Notes under the pieces: model-generated
Seen by the model: only the letters and a program-made list of their open reading frames with translations
Databases searched by the model: none
Told to the model about the DNA's origin: nothing
Translations under genes and position numbers: made by a program
Source: Pedosphaera sp.
GTDB taxonomy: Bacteria; Verrucomicrobiota; Verrucomicrobiia; Limisphaerales; SXQI01
Reading direction: 5' to 3'
Length of the DNA stretch: 64,000 nucleotides
NCBI GenBank assembly: GCA_025359965.1
Contig: JANYDC010000157.1
Coordinates: forward strand, 39,977 to 103,976
Part shown: positions 26,150 through 35,224 of the stretch, one piece after another
Numbering within the stretch: position 1 is the stretch's first letter
Layout of the letters: each line of letters starts with the position of its first letter

Positions 26150-26938
26150 GTGTCTGACATAAATCCATCCGAAGCTTGTGTTCATCTATTGCACCGTCTG
26201 ACGGCGGATGGAAACCTCTCTGGTTCAGAGCTGTGGACCTTGGCCGAATGGCTCAATGAACATCCCGAAGCCACTGAAGTCTGGCCTGGCAGCGTTTTAG
26301 TCGGTCCTCTTGCCGCCATTTTTGAGGATGGGAACGTCGACGAAGCCGAACTTCAAGTTCTGGCGGAGATGATTGTGGAGATCGAGAGGGAATGGAGCCA
26401 AAGGAAGGCATCTGCGGTTCACCTCGCTCCAGAGGCTTTGACACCAGCGACTCTTGATAATGCTTTTCTGCCGCGCGTGCCTTGGCAAACCCAGATAGAC
26501 AGCTTGGACGAGGGCGTCTTTGAAGTAGACCTTTACGAACAGACCTGCTCCTGCCCGGATTGGGAACGGCACCGAAACTCCCGCCCGGTTGGAGACATTG
26601 GCCGCTGCTGCAAACACATGGCCGAAGCGTACACGAGGGTTGAATCCCGCGAGACGACTGTGTTTCCTTGGCTGGACGCATTGTTCAAAGATTTCATCGA
26701 GCGCGGACGCGGTGCTCATCCCCAGGAGGAATGGTGCACCTCGCGCATCGGAGATCAGGATGTCCTGATCTCCAAAGGTCCTGCTTCGTGGTGCCATATC
26801 TATTGTCAGGGAGCTCAAGGCTATGACCGTTTCGCCTTCAACACCGAAGAACGCCGTTGGAGCTACGGGCGTAACCCCGGCCCCTTAGCCCCGGCCGCAG
26901 AAAAGCTGTTCTCCGAATTTCCCGGCCCGAGTAATTGA
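26150..26938 (+). CDS. SWIM zinc-finger protein with an N-terminal TerB-like helical region
   Basis: About 262 residues starting from GTG at 26150, which has AGGA 9-10 bases upstream; the ATG at 26054 adds 32 residues that look non-coding. The first 100 residues are two repeats of an acidic helical unit (LHRLTADGNLSGSEL, then WLNEHPEATEVWPGS and LAAIFEDGNVDEAEL), the kind of pattern seen in TerB-like and BRCT-associated modules. The centre holds a SWIM finger CSCPDW with CCKHMAEAY (C-x-C, C-x-H) in EVDLYEQTCSCPDWERH. The C-terminus (GDQDVLISKGPASWCH, FNTEERRWSYGRNPG) is unassigned. SWIM fingers bind DNA or proteins, so a nucleic-acid or chromatin-related role is plausible. Confidence 0.75.
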   Translation: MSDINPSEACVHLLHRLTADGNLSGSELWTLAEWLNEHPEATEVWPGSVLVGPLAAIFEDGNVDEAELQVLAEMIVEIEREWSQRKASAVHLAPEALTPATLDNAFLPRVPWQTQIDSLDEGVFEVDLYEQTCSCPDWERHRNSRPVGDIGRCCKHMAEAYTRVESRETTVFPWLDALFKDFIERGRGAHPQEEWCTSRIGDQDVLISKGPASWCHIYCQGAQGYDRFAFNTEERRWSYGRNPGPLAPAAEKLFSEFPGPSN

Positions 26939-26987
26939 CTACTCCACCTCTTTAAAGAACGCTTGTTGGGGCAACAAGAGGCATTTT

Positions 26988-27953
26988 ATGGGCAAACTTA
27001 TTCTGGCGGGTGGCGGTGGTTTCCTTGGCAAACTTCTGGTGGCACATTTTGGTCCGCTCGGACACGAACTGGTCATTCTGAAACGCACTCTTTCAGCCCC
27101 GTCCGGTGTCCGGCAAGGTCCGGCCAGAGTAGTCCAATGGGATGCTAAAAATTTAGGAGCCTGGGCGCGGGAGATTGATGGAGCCGCAGCGGTGATCGGC
27201 CTTTCCGGCCGTTCAGTGGATTGTCGTTACAGCGAACATAACCGCCTTCTTATCCTGGGTTCACGGGTGGATTCAACGCGCGTCCTGGGTGAGGCGATTG
27301 CCCGTTCTTCAAACCCTCCACCCGTGTGGCTCAACTCGAGTACGGCCACCATCTACCGCCACGCATTGGATCGTCCCATGGACGAGACCACCGGAGAGAT
27401 TGGCGGTACCCCCGAAGTGAACGATGTCTTTTCCGTGGAAGTCGCCAGGGCTTGGGAAAAGACTCTTGAGGAGGCATACACACCGGCCACCCGGAAGGTG
27501 GCGTTGCGAACGGCCATGGTCTTTGGGGCGGCTGAGGGCGGAGTGTTTCAAGTGCTTCGCCGGTTGGTCAGGATGGGGCTCGGGGGCAAAATGGCCAGCG
27601 GCCAACAATTTGTTTCCTGGATTCACGAGGATGATTTTTGCCGGTCCATCGAATGGCTTTTAAACCACAGCGATTTGAGCGGTCCGGTAAATGTGACTTC
27701 TCCAAATCCTGTTCCCAACGCTGAGATGATGAAGGTTTTCCGCAAAGTCGCTGGCGTGCCTATAGGCCTGCCCGCGAGCCGTTGGATGCTTGAGCTGGGT
27801 GCCTTCTTTTTAAGGACTGAAACCGAACTGATCCTCAAAAGCCGCCGAGTCGTTCCCGGTCGCCTGCTGGCTTCCGGTTTTCAATTTCGCTATCCGCTGA
27901 TGAAAGAGGCGCTGGAACAGCTTTTTGCCCAGCCGCCGCTTCTCGCTCTCTGA
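26988..27953 (+). CDS. TIGR01777 / YfcH-like NAD-dependent epimerase
   Basis: A 321-residue short-chain dehydrogenase-type protein. The N-terminal Rossmann motif is ILAGGGGFLGKLLVAHF; the family pattern VIGLSGRSVDCRY (for the usual LAGxxI-type motif), SSTATIYRH and the C-terminal DUF1731 region (VNVTSPNPVPNAEMM, FRKVAGVPIGLPASRWML) place it in the TIGR01777/SulA-like group whose enzymatic role is still vague, although some members affect cell division. Start ATG at 26988 follows a short gap of 49 bases after the SWIM gene, so the two may be linked. The stop lies one base before the convergent flotillin gene, giving an almost complete overlap of 3' ends. Confidence 0.88.
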   Translation: MGKLILAGGGGFLGKLLVAHFGPLGHELVILKRTLSAPSGVRQGPARVVQWDAKNLGAWAREIDGAAAVIGLSGRSVDCRYSEHNRLLILGSRVDSTRVLGEAIARSSNPPPVWLNSSTATIYRHALDRPMDETTGEIGGTPEVNDVFSVEVARAWEKTLEEAYTPATRKVALRTAMVFGAAEGGVFQVLRRLVRMGLGGKMASGQQFVSWIHEDDFCRSIEWLLNHSDLSGPVNVTSPNPVPNAEMMKVFRKVAGVPIGLPASRWMLELGAFFLRTETELILKSRRVVPGRLLASGFQFRYPLMKEALEQLFAQPPLLAL

Positions 27954-27954
27954 C

Positions 27955-29478
27955 TCATACTTTCGGCGCATCCTTGCCCATGGCGTTTCGCAGGGCGGGG
28001 ACTTGCTCCAGTAGTTTCTCAAATTTCACTCCGGTCAGACTCTCCAAAACTGGGGGCAGTTGCGCAATGATCTGCGTCACATCGCCTGTCAATTTGCTCG
28101 CGCCCCCGCCGGGTCCGCTGCCCGAATTAATGATGACCATTTTCTCCATTTTGGATAGCGGCTCACTAATTTTACCTGCAACTTCCGGCAGCACGCGCAC
28201 GATCATTTCGATGACCGCTGCCTCGTTGTATTGCTTGAAGGATTCGGCTTTGGCTTCCATGGCGGAGGCCGTGGCTTTGCCTTGCGCTTCAATGACTGCT
28301 GCCTCGGCCAGACCGCGGGCTTTGTTCGCTTCCGCTTCGGCCACGCCGGTGGCTTTGGCAACGTCCGCTGCGGCAAAACCCTTGGCTTTGGCTGCGGAAG
28401 CCGCACCCGCCGCTTCAGTTTCCAATTGGAACTTGGTGGCATTGGCCAGAGTTTCCACCCGGTAGCGCTCGGCATCGGCCGGTTTTTGAACGTCGGCCTC
28501 GAGCTGCCGTTGCTTGCGCAGAATTTCCTGCTGCTGGAGTTCGATCTGTTTTTGTTTGGCGATGATTTCCACTTGGATTTCCTCCGCCTTCACCAGTTGA
28601 CCGGTTTTGTACTTCTGCAAATCATAGGCCAGATCCGCCTCCGCTTTTTTCTGATTCACCGTGGCCTGATAACCGGCCACGTTGGTTTGGTAATCGCGTT
28701 GGGCTTCGGCGATTTTCGAGTCCGAAGCAAACTTGGCTTCCTGTCCGGCCTGGGTGGCTTGCGAGGATTTGATCATTGCATCCCGGTCTGCTTCAGCCTG
28801 GGCGATCTGCGCGTCCCTTTTGACTTGGGCGATGCGCGGTTTGCCAAGGGCATCGAGATAGCCTTGCGTATCGCGGATATCGCGAATGGTGAAGCTGACG
28901 ATGCCAAGGCCCATGTTGGCCATATCGCCGGCTGCGACCTCCTGAACCTTGGAGGCAAACGCGTCCCTATTTTGATAAATTTCCTCGACCGTCATCGTGC
29001 CGAGAATCGCCCGCAAATGTCCTTCAAGAGTTTGCATGGCGATGTTTTTGATCTCCTCGGTGGCTTTGCTGAGGAATTGCTCGGAAGCAGTGGCGATGGA
29101 AACGTCGTCGCCTTTGACTTTGATTTGGGCTACGCCGTCGACTAGCACAGGCACGCCCTTGCTGGTGTAAACCTCCGGCGTCTGCACATCAATGGTCATC
29201 AATTCCAGCCCGAGGATGTCCACTTTTTCCAAGACCGGCCAAACGAGAACACCTCCGCCTTTGACGATGCGAAATCCGACCTGCCTGACCACGCCATCAG
29301 GATCAGTGACCTTCCTTTTGCGTCCGGAGATGACCAACACCTCGTTCGGACCGACCTTGGTATAACGACTGGCAAAGATGCCGGCCATGGTGAAAAGCAC
29401 TATGATGGCCACACCGGCCACCGCTGCTGCGGTTAACCATGGAATTTCCAGGACGGCAAACATGGGAATTAAGTTCAT
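27955..29478 (-). CDS. Flotillin/SPFH protein of the YqiK type
   Basis: A 507-residue membrane scaffold. A single N-terminal helix (PWLTAAAVAGVAIIVLFTMA) is followed by an SPFH/band-7 domain (VGPNEVLVISG, GVPVLVDGVAQIKVKG, GTMTVEEIYQNRDAF), then a long Ala/Glu/Lys coiled coil (residues about 220-430, repeats of AKAxAxAE type) and a Gly-rich then helical tail (VRVLPEVAGKISEPLSKMEK). Flotillins organise ordered membrane domains and oligomerise through the coiled coil. It sits downstream of an NfeD-like membrane protein on the same strand, with which flotillins commonly form a pair; 43 bases separate them. Confidence 0.93.
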   Translation of the reverse strand: MNLIPMFAVLEIPWLTAAAVAGVAIIVLFTMAGIFASRYTKVGPNEVLVISGRKRKVTDPDGVVRQVGFRIVKGGGVLVWPVLEKVDILGLELMTIDVQTPEVYTSKGVPVLVDGVAQIKVKGDDVSIATASEQFLSKATEEIKNIAMQTLEGHLRAILGTMTVEEIYQNRDAFASKVQEVAAGDMANMGLGIVSFTIRDIRDTQGYLDALGKPRIAQVKRDAQIAQAEADRDAMIKSSQATQAGQEAKFASDSKIAEAQRDYQTNVAGYQATVNQKKAEADLAYDLQKYKTGQLVKAEEIQVEIIAKQKQIELQQQEILRKQRQLEADVQKPADAERYRVETLANATKFQLETEAAGAASAAKAKGFAAADVAKATGVAEAEANKARGLAEAAVIEAQGKATASAMEAKAESFKQYNEAAVIEMIVRVLPEVAGKISEPLSKMEKMVIINSGSGPGGGASKLTGDVTQIIAQLPPVLESLTGVKFEKLLEQVPALRNAMGKDAPKV

Positions 29479-29520
29479 ACGACAATTGTCATCTTAACGG
29501 GATGTTGATTGGAAAAACTG

Positions 29521-30075
29521 CTACCTCACGGATTCGACAAAGAACTGAGTGCCGATGACTCGGGTTATCTTTACGGTTTGCCCGGAACCAACTGCTGAGC
29601 CGCCCTCAGATCGTGCCGGAGCTGTGTAACGCGTGCTCCCCTGAACATAAGCAATCTCGCCTACGCCGCCCTCAGGGATTGGGGTCACAATGGAGGCTGC
29701 CTGTCCCACCAGCGAGCCCACACGCGACTCGCTGGAACTTTGAGAGCGCGAAAATACCGAGTTAAAGATCCATAGAGCACTGAAGGCAATTCCTATGGCT
29801 CCGGCGGTGGAAAGGGGTGCGCTGATCCAAATGCTTTCGGTAGCTTTGATCTGGCTGAATAAAATGCCCAGACCACCAAAGGCCGTGATGAAACAGGCTA
29901 AAACCGTCGGGCTGAAAAATGAAATGCCGGGAACACCGCTTTGATCAAAACCCGACTCAGCGTGACCGCCTGTGCCCACATGTCCCGCCTCGTGTCCCCC
30001 AAAGCTATGCCCCATCAACGCGCTGACGGCCGTAAAGAGAAGGCCAAAAATTAGGCAGACGGCGTAAATAATCAT
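29521..30075 (-). CDS. NfeD-like membrane protein paired with flotillin
   Basis: A 184-residue inner-membrane protein. Three hydrophobic helices (MIIYAVCLIFGLLFTAVSAL, SPTVLACFITAFGGLGILF, ISAPLSTAGAIGIAFSALWI) separated by a His/Gly-rich loop (SFGGHEAGHVGTGGHAES), then a C-terminal beta domain (SLVGQAASIVTPIPEGGVG, then AYVQGSTRYTAPARSEGG) with the OB-fold pattern of NfeD. The ATG at 30075 starts at the first helix and is preferred to the upstream opening at 30132. NfeD/flotillin pairs act together in membrane organisation. The His-rich loop between helices is unusual and could bind a metal. Confidence 0.85.
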   Translation of the reverse strand: MIIYAVCLIFGLLFTAVSALMGHSFGGHEAGHVGTGGHAESGFDQSGVPGISFFSPTVLACFITAFGGLGILFSQIKATESIWISAPLSTAGAIGIAFSALWIFNSVFSRSQSSSESRVGSLVGQAASIVTPIPEGGVGEIAYVQGSTRYTAPARSEGGSAVGSGQTVKITRVIGTQFFVESVR

Positions 30076-30207
30076 AGGTTCTCGAAAATTGGTGGCCTGA
30101 CAAATTAAATCCCTCACCACCCTCACTAGCAAGCACCAAAGCCACCTGCTAAATCGGAGTTTGCCCTGTTTACCAAGAAGAAAAAGCCAACACTATTCGT
30201 GCGGATT

Positions 30208-30930
30208 CTACTTTACCCCAGCCAGGCGTTCTTTCCAGATGTGGTACAGCTTGGTTGTCGCCACCACATCACGCAGGCAGTATTCCGCGATTTCCTTGTG
30301 GCGACCGGCTTCAACCATGTCGGCCATACAGGTACCATCGATTCCTTGGGCCTTGGGTGATTCGATGCCGAAGGCTTTGCAGTAGAAATCCAGATTGAAC
30401 CGCCGCCCCGCACCATCGCGGCCGCTGACTCCGTAGAACGTCAGTTGTTCAGCCAGATCGCAGTGGGGTTCAGTGGAATAACGATACCCCAGCCAATCCC
30501 GGCGACTGATCGGCACGTTGAGCAGGGCCGAGCGCAAGTAAATGAATGGCACATCAAACCCGCGACCGTTGAAGGTGATAATTGAGTCGTAATGGCGCGC
30601 CACGTCCCAGAACGCGGTCAAAAGCTCGGCTTCGTCCATGCACGCCACGAATTCCACGGGGCCATCGGCCGATTCTTCCTCCGGTTCATAATCCTCGGCA
30701 GCAAACAATACCTGTCCCTTGGAAGTGTCAGCATTAAGCATGGCGATGCACAAAACACGCGATGTCAGCGGCCAAAGGCTCATCATATTCTCGATTTCGA
30801 CACGTTTGGCCTCGCTTGCCGTGGCGTCGGGCAGACGGTGGGCCTCTCGGAAGAGGTATTCCTGCTGCGCCTCATCATAAAGATCAATGGGCTGGGCGAG
30901 AGTTTCGATGTCGAAAACCAGTTTGGCCAT
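30208..30930 (-). CDS. DEDD-type 3'-5' exonuclease (PolB-exonuclease-like)
   Basis: A 240-residue stand-alone exonuclease. The DEDD motifs are DIETLAQP at residue 7, the second motif TFNGRGFDVPFIYLRS in the middle, and the third YCLRDVVATTKLYH near the end with the conserved Asp. Similar proteins are described as predicted 3'-5' exonucleases related to the PolB exonuclease domain. It would degrade ssDNA or RNA in the cytoplasm. The gene is alone between the NfeD gene (same strand, 132 bases away) and a divergent HD-domain gene. Confidence 0.9.
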   Translation of the reverse strand: MAKLVFDIETLAQPIDLYDEAQQEYLFREAHRLPDATASEAKRVEIENMMSLWPLTSRVLCIAMLNADTSKGQVLFAAEDYEPEEESADGPVEFVACMDEAELLTAFWDVARHYDSIITFNGRGFDVPFIYLRSALLNVPISRRDWLGYRYSTEPHCDLAEQLTFYGVSGRDGAGRRFNLDFYCKAFGIESPKAQGIDGTCMADMVEAGRHKEIAEYCLRDVVATTKLYHIWKERLAGVK

Positions 30931-31065
30931 GAGCCACCTTGCTATGATTTCTCACAAATGAAAAGCGCCTTCGGGAGGGCACGGGCTTAAAACCCCCGCT
31001 TCCGCTGCGCTTTCTCAAGAATGAAAAAATGGTGCACTTGGTAAGGAAACTGCTAAGAATTAATT

Positions 31066-31923
31066 ATGTCCCTTCGCGTAAACACCAAGGATGTTGTAGC
31101 CGTCAGCCGCGAGGTGCAGACGGCTTATCTGCAAATGTTTATGGACGCCAACCCGGCGTTCGTGCCCAGCGTTTTCGCTTGGGCAGCCGACTGCTTTCAA
31201 GGGCAATACCTTGATTATCAGGCCATTGATGCGAGGTACCACGATTTCGAGCACACCTTGCAAGGTGCCTTGTGCTTTTCCCGATTGCTGCATGGCTATG
31301 TGGATGCCGGAATCCAACCCCGCATCACTCAAAGAAGTTTCGAGCTCGGGCTTTTGGCAATTCTTCTCCATGACACCGGATACCTCAAACATCGCGGTGA
31401 TAATATAGGTACCGGGGCCAAGTATACGCTGACCCATGTGCAGAGAAGTGTGGATTTTGCTGCCGACCTCCTTGCGGCGCGCGGATTCCCTGTAAACGAG
31501 ATCAAATCGGTGCAGAACATGATTCGATGCACGGGCGTTAACGTTATACTTTCCACTATTCCTTTTACCAATCCTGTCGAGGAACGCGTGGGTTTTGCCT
31601 TGGGTACAGCCGACCTGCTGGGGCAGATGGCAGCCGATGATTATGTCGACAAATTGGGGATTCTGTACGAGGAATTCGCCGAGTCCGCTCAATTCAATGG
31701 CGGACGCTACTCCAGCGCCGGCATGTTCGCCAGTGCCGATGACTTGCGATCCAAGACACCAGGTTTCTGGGATAAATACGTCCTCGCCAAAATTAATAAC
31801 GATTTTCTCGGGCTGTACCGTTATCTGGGCAGACCGAGTCCGTCCGAAGAAAACTATTACATCCAAAAAATTCGCGCCAACATGCTCCGTCTTCGTCCTG
31901 CTCTGACCGCACAGGCGGCATGA
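31066..31923 (+). CDS. HD-domain metal-dependent phosphohydrolase, unknown substrate
   Basis: A 285-residue helical protein. The metal-binding pattern fits an HD/PDEase fold: YHDFEHT at residues 58-64, the HD pair in LLHDTGYLKHRGD (H102, D103), and a later VGFALGTADLLGQMAADDY block providing the last Asp. The YHxxxH arrangement upstream of HD is similar to cyclic-nucleotide phosphodiesterases, but the rest is not close enough for me to name the substrate. No sensory or membrane domain is present, so it is a cytoplasmic enzyme. It is followed 54 bases downstream by a lipoprotein gene. Confidence 0.75.
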   Translation: MSLRVNTKDVVAVSREVQTAYLQMFMDANPAFVPSVFAWAADCFQGQYLDYQAIDARYHDFEHTLQGALCFSRLLHGYVDAGIQPRITQRSFELGLLAILLHDTGYLKHRGDNIGTGAKYTLTHVQRSVDFAADLLAARGFPVNEIKSVQNMIRCTGVNVILSTIPFTNPVEERVGFALGTADLLGQMAADDYVDKLGILYEEFAESAQFNGGRYSSAGMFASADDLRSKTPGFWDKYVLAKINNDFLGLYRYLGRPSPSEENYYIQKIRANMLRLRPALTAQAA

Positions 31924-31977
31924 GGTGGTCTGGATGGTCGTGTCCCGCACGACAACAGCTTAGAAAAGGAGAGTTCC

Positions 31978-32400
31978 ATGCGTCCCGTCCACGCCTGTCT
32001 TGTAGCGTTGATGATTGGAGCGGTCGGTTGCCAAACCGGCTCGACAACAGGATCATCCGACCGCGCCCGTGCTTTTGCCGCTTTACCCGAGGCCACTCGA
32101 AAGGTTCTTGATGAAGGCCGGTTGAGCGAGGGGATGTCCAGCAATGTGGTTGCCATCGCCTGGGGACTGCCCAGTAAGGTTCTCAGCGGCATTCCTCCTT
32201 ATTCCGATGAACGTTGGAGTTATTACGGAAGTTATACTGAGCGACGCCATATCTGGACCCATACTCCGCAAGGCAACGGATACGACCGGGTGGACTCCAA
32301 CATTATGCCCATCTCGCACCCCTATGTGCGCGCAGTGGTCAGTTTTTGGAAGGGGGAAGTCGTGGAATGGGAGAAGTTCGAACCGCCAGCGAACCCATAG
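31978..32400 (+). CDS. Small outer-membrane-type lipoprotein, unknown function
   Basis: A 140-residue exported protein. The signal peptide ends in a lipobox (ALMIGAVGC) with Cys at residue 18, so it is lipidated, followed by a short Ser/Thr linker and a small domain (EGMSSNVVAIAWGLPSKV, ERWSYYGSYTERRHIW, VSFWKGEVVEWEKFEP). The GMSxxxVxxAWGxPxxV pattern resembles the SmpA/OmlA-like fold found in BamE-type lipoproteins, in which short helices precede a beta sheet; I offer that as an analogy. It is 54 bases after the HD-domain gene in the same direction. It ends 24 bases from the stop of the convergent large dehydrogenase gene. Confidence 0.78.
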   Translation: MRPVHACLVALMIGAVGCQTGSTTGSSDRARAFAALPEATRKVLDEGRLSEGMSSNVVAIAWGLPSKVLSGIPPYSDERWSYYGSYTERRHIWTHTPQGNGYDRVDSNIMPISHPYVRAVVSFWKGEVVEWEKFEPPANP

Positions 32401-32423
32401 GCTTCAGGAAACGTGGTGAGCTT

Positions 32424-35081
32424 TTATTCCTCTGTGACGCGCACGCGATAGTAGCGCACATGGTCGATGGGTTCCCTGTCGGGCACCGTGAAAAGAGAGG
32501 AAATTGCGGAAAAAAACGGCGCGTTTTCAGGGGCATCCAAGGGTTTCCAAACAGAGCCTTCTTCGAGACTGTCCGTCCACTCCACTTGAAACAGACGATT
32601 TTTTTCGCGCTGGTATGTTACGTTGGCAGTACCCAGCCCGCCCGTGCGAAAAGCCATGTGGATGTTCCAGGGCGCGCTGAGGTGGGTCGGATCCCTATAC
32701 AGCAGATATTCTGCAGCATTTGCCAAGGTGTCATCATCAGGGTTGGCTGACGGAGACGCACTTGGGGCGTTGGTGTCACCGAACCAGCGCATCTGCCATT
32801 GGGCATAGGTTTCCAAGGCTGGCAGAGCATTGGTGATCCACTGTGCGACCACGGCCACGGCGTTGGAGTTTAGAACAGAAGTGCCGATGGGCGGCATGTG
32901 CCCGGGGCCGAGGTTTGCGATTCGTTGAAAGATCATCGAATGCTCCAAATCATTCGGCACAACAACACGCGTTGCAGGGTCTGTGCCGGGGGCATTCAGC
33001 GCGCCGTTAAGGATTCCAGCGTTAAGAAACGGGGTGGCCAAGCGAAAATCCATACTGCCTCCGCCTCCTCCGCCTGGCTGGTGGCAACCTGCGCAATTCA
33101 CCGATAGGTAGCTGCGAACACGGTGTTCGATGGAGACGCTTTCGTCGTCAATAGGAGCATAGGAATTGTGCAGGAACTCGCTGGGCAGTGGTGCGTTGAA
33201 ATATCCAGCCTTGGCCAGGGCGGAAAGCTGTGGAACCAAGCCGCCACCGTAGTCATGCCCTCTGGCAAGTTGCTGAGTGTTGAACCCTAAGGCCCAGCCA
33301 GCCGCTGCGGTGTGGCAGCTCAGGCACTCGGTTCTGCCCGGGTAATGCCAGGATTGCTGCCTGAGCGGAGTTCCATCCTGATTGTAAATTGTGAGAGTCT
33401 CATCAAATCCTTCCTCAGCGACCAGAGTGGCATTGGTGTGGGAATCGCCCCAGCGGTAGGTCATGCCGTGAAGCCCGTTGGTGTTTCGGACCAGTAATCT
33501 TGTTTCCAAGCGGCGGGTTGATCCCGGCACGCCGTTGGTCATCTCGATTTCGAAATGTTTAATCCAGATGGTGCCAGTGGGGAATTGCCAGGGAGTATTG
33601 GGTTGAAAGGTGATCAGTTGATTGGCGTCTGGCACAGAGAACCACCTCTTTTTCAAGGCGAGATCCGACCAGAAAGGGGCGTTGATGCTGTACGGCAATA
33701 TGCCGGGATTTACGGTCAGGTTGGTCAGGTCGGCAAATACGCCAGTGGCAGACAGGGTGGGGGGCAGAGGAGCGCCTGTTGAAGCCCCGGTCCGCACAAG
33801 GCGTTTGATACGCTGGGCACCGATGTCGCACACAAGAATTTCGCCGTTGGAGGGATCAACTCCAAAAGCGCTAATGTTTTGATTCACAGCGATCTTTCGC
33901 CGCACGGTGCCGTTCGAGCCCACTCTTAACGACCAAATATTGCCACTTCCGTAATCCCCAAAAATATAAGTGCCGTACAGGTCGCTGAGACTTGGGTTGC
34001 GGCAGATCAAACCGCCAATGATGCTGTAGCCATCCCCTCGGGGGTAGTCATGAACTGGATTGATGGCGCTAAATGAGGCAGGGGGTGCAGATGAGCCGGG
34101 GCGGGCAATCATCCCCTCACGGAAATTCCAACCATAGTTCCCGCCCCGGGTAATTATATCGACCTCTTCCCGAGTGCCCTGACCCACATCCCCCACCCAG
34201 AGCTGGCCTGTTAAAGAGTCAAACGACATACGCCACGGATTTCGCAGGCCGACAGCCCAGAATTCGGTCCTCACTGCTGATGCCGCGAAGTTGCGGCCGT
34301 TAAAAGTGGTCCGTCCTATGAACGGGTTGTCCGCAGGCACCAAATAGTTGGTGGAGGCTGCAGGGTGCGGATTGGCTGGCAGATTGCCCGGACGCTTGTC
34401 CACATCAAGCCGCAGGATGCCTGAGAAGAAGTCCTTGTCCAGACGCTGACTGTTTTGAAACTGGTCGTCACCGCCTCCTTCATCTCCCAAACTCATATAA
34501 AGATAGCCATCCGTCCCAAAATGCAAATCGCCCGCATTGTGGTTCCCGGCATCATCCGACTGATTGATCAAGATGACCTCCGAGCTGCGTTGCGCCGAAT
34601 TGGCGTTGGTGGTTGAAACTTGAAATCGGCTTAAGCGGTCGAATCGGATGGAGTTTGAGCTGCTGGTATAGGTGACAAAGAAAAATCCGTTGGTCTCGTA
34701 ACCTGGATGGAACGCAAGCCCGAGCAATCCCTGCTCATTTCCTTGATCGCTCCCTGTTGCCACGCTTGCCGCCAAATCCAGAAAGAGTGTTGAAGTTGGG
34801 TTGGTCAGATTAGTGATGACGCGAATTGATCCGGAACGCTCAATCACAAAAAGTCGGTTGGTTTCCCCGGTTGGTGTTGCCATGCCCACCGGCCTCGAAA
34901 ACGTTAGGGACGCGAAGGTGTTTTGCAGGGCGTAAGTCTGGTCCGGAGGATTGGCTGGGACCGACAGCAAAAGGGCGGCTTCGCGAGAAGGCCACACCCC
35001 GGCGAAACCTGCTCCCGCCGAGAGCAACAGGGTCGACAAGCCCATAACCAAGTTTAATAACTTAAAAATGTGCATGGTCAT
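32424..35081 (-). CDS. Exported sorbosone-dehydrogenase propeller fused to a di-haem cytochrome c
   Basis: An 885-residue exported protein. Residues about 45-440 are a GSDH-type propeller (LFVIERSGSIRVI, GLAFHPGYETNGFFFVTY, GLRNPWRMSFDSLTGQLWVG, GGNYGWNFREG). A second region (about 460-780) looks like the SO2930-type di-haem cytochrome: SINAPFWSDLALKKRWFSV, PTGTIWIKHFE, the haem sites CLSCH and CAGCH, and a distal GHMPPIGTSV Met. The C-terminus (VEWTDSLEEGSVWKPLD) resembles the repeats found in verrucomicrobial exported proteins. Putting dehydrogenase and haem domains in one chain implies direct transfer of electrons from substrate to the respiratory chain. Signal peptide near residues 8-28. 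Start at 35081, with another ATG two codons in. Confidence 0.88.
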   Translation of the reverse strand: MTMHIFKLLNLVMGLSTLLLSAGAGFAGVWPSREAALLLSVPANPPDQTYALQNTFASLTFSRPVGMATPTGETNRLFVIERSGSIRVITNLTNPTSTLFLDLAASVATGSDQGNEQGLLGLAFHPGYETNGFFFVTYTSSSNSIRFDRLSRFQVSTTNANSAQRSSEVILINQSDDAGNHNAGDLHFGTDGYLYMSLGDEGGGDDQFQNSQRLDKDFFSGILRLDVDKRPGNLPANPHPAASTNYLVPADNPFIGRTTFNGRNFAASAVRTEFWAVGLRNPWRMSFDSLTGQLWVGDVGQGTREEVDIITRGGNYGWNFREGMIARPGSSAPPASFSAINPVHDYPRGDGYSIIGGLICRNPSLSDLYGTYIFGDYGSGNIWSLRVGSNGTVRRKIAVNQNISAFGVDPSNGEILVCDIGAQRIKRLVRTGASTGAPLPPTLSATGVFADLTNLTVNPGILPYSINAPFWSDLALKKRWFSVPDANQLITFQPNTPWQFPTGTIWIKHFEIEMTNGVPGSTRRLETRLLVRNTNGLHGMTYRWGDSHTNATLVAEEGFDETLTIYNQDGTPLRQQSWHYPGRTECLSCHTAAAGWALGFNTQQLARGHDYGGGLVPQLSALAKAGYFNAPLPSEFLHNSYAPIDDESVSIEHRVRSYLSVNCAGCHQPGGGGGGSMDFRLATPFLNAGILNGALNAPGTDPATRVVVPNDLEHSMIFQRIANLGPGHMPPIGTSVLNSNAVAVVAQWITNALPALETYAQWQMRWFGDTNAPSASPSANPDDDTLANAAEYLLYRDPTHLSAPWNIHMAFRTGGLGTANVTYQREKNRLFQVEWTDSLEEGSVWKPLDAPENAPFFSAISSLFTVPDREPIDHVRYYRVRVTEE

Positions 35082-35224
35082 GGATCGATGGATTCCTGGC
35101 TTTTGTCAAAGTAACCTTTGCAAAGCAGGAAGCGAGCCGGAGTGGGCTGGCAAAGGCATTCATTTCAGATGTCACACAAAAGTGACTGGTCAACTGTTTG
35201 ACCGATCAGCCATAGTCATCCGGC

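Noticed and set aside
28231..29145. 304-codon open frame opposite the flotillin gene
   Set aside because: It is the complement of an Ala/Glu/Lys-rich coiled coil, which yields long stop-free antisense frames; the translation (Gly/Phe/Leu-rich) has no domain.
32898..33107. Small forward frame with several cysteines inside the dehydrogenase/cytochrome gene
   Set aside because: It is antisense to the haem-binding region and has no start signal or recognisable motif.
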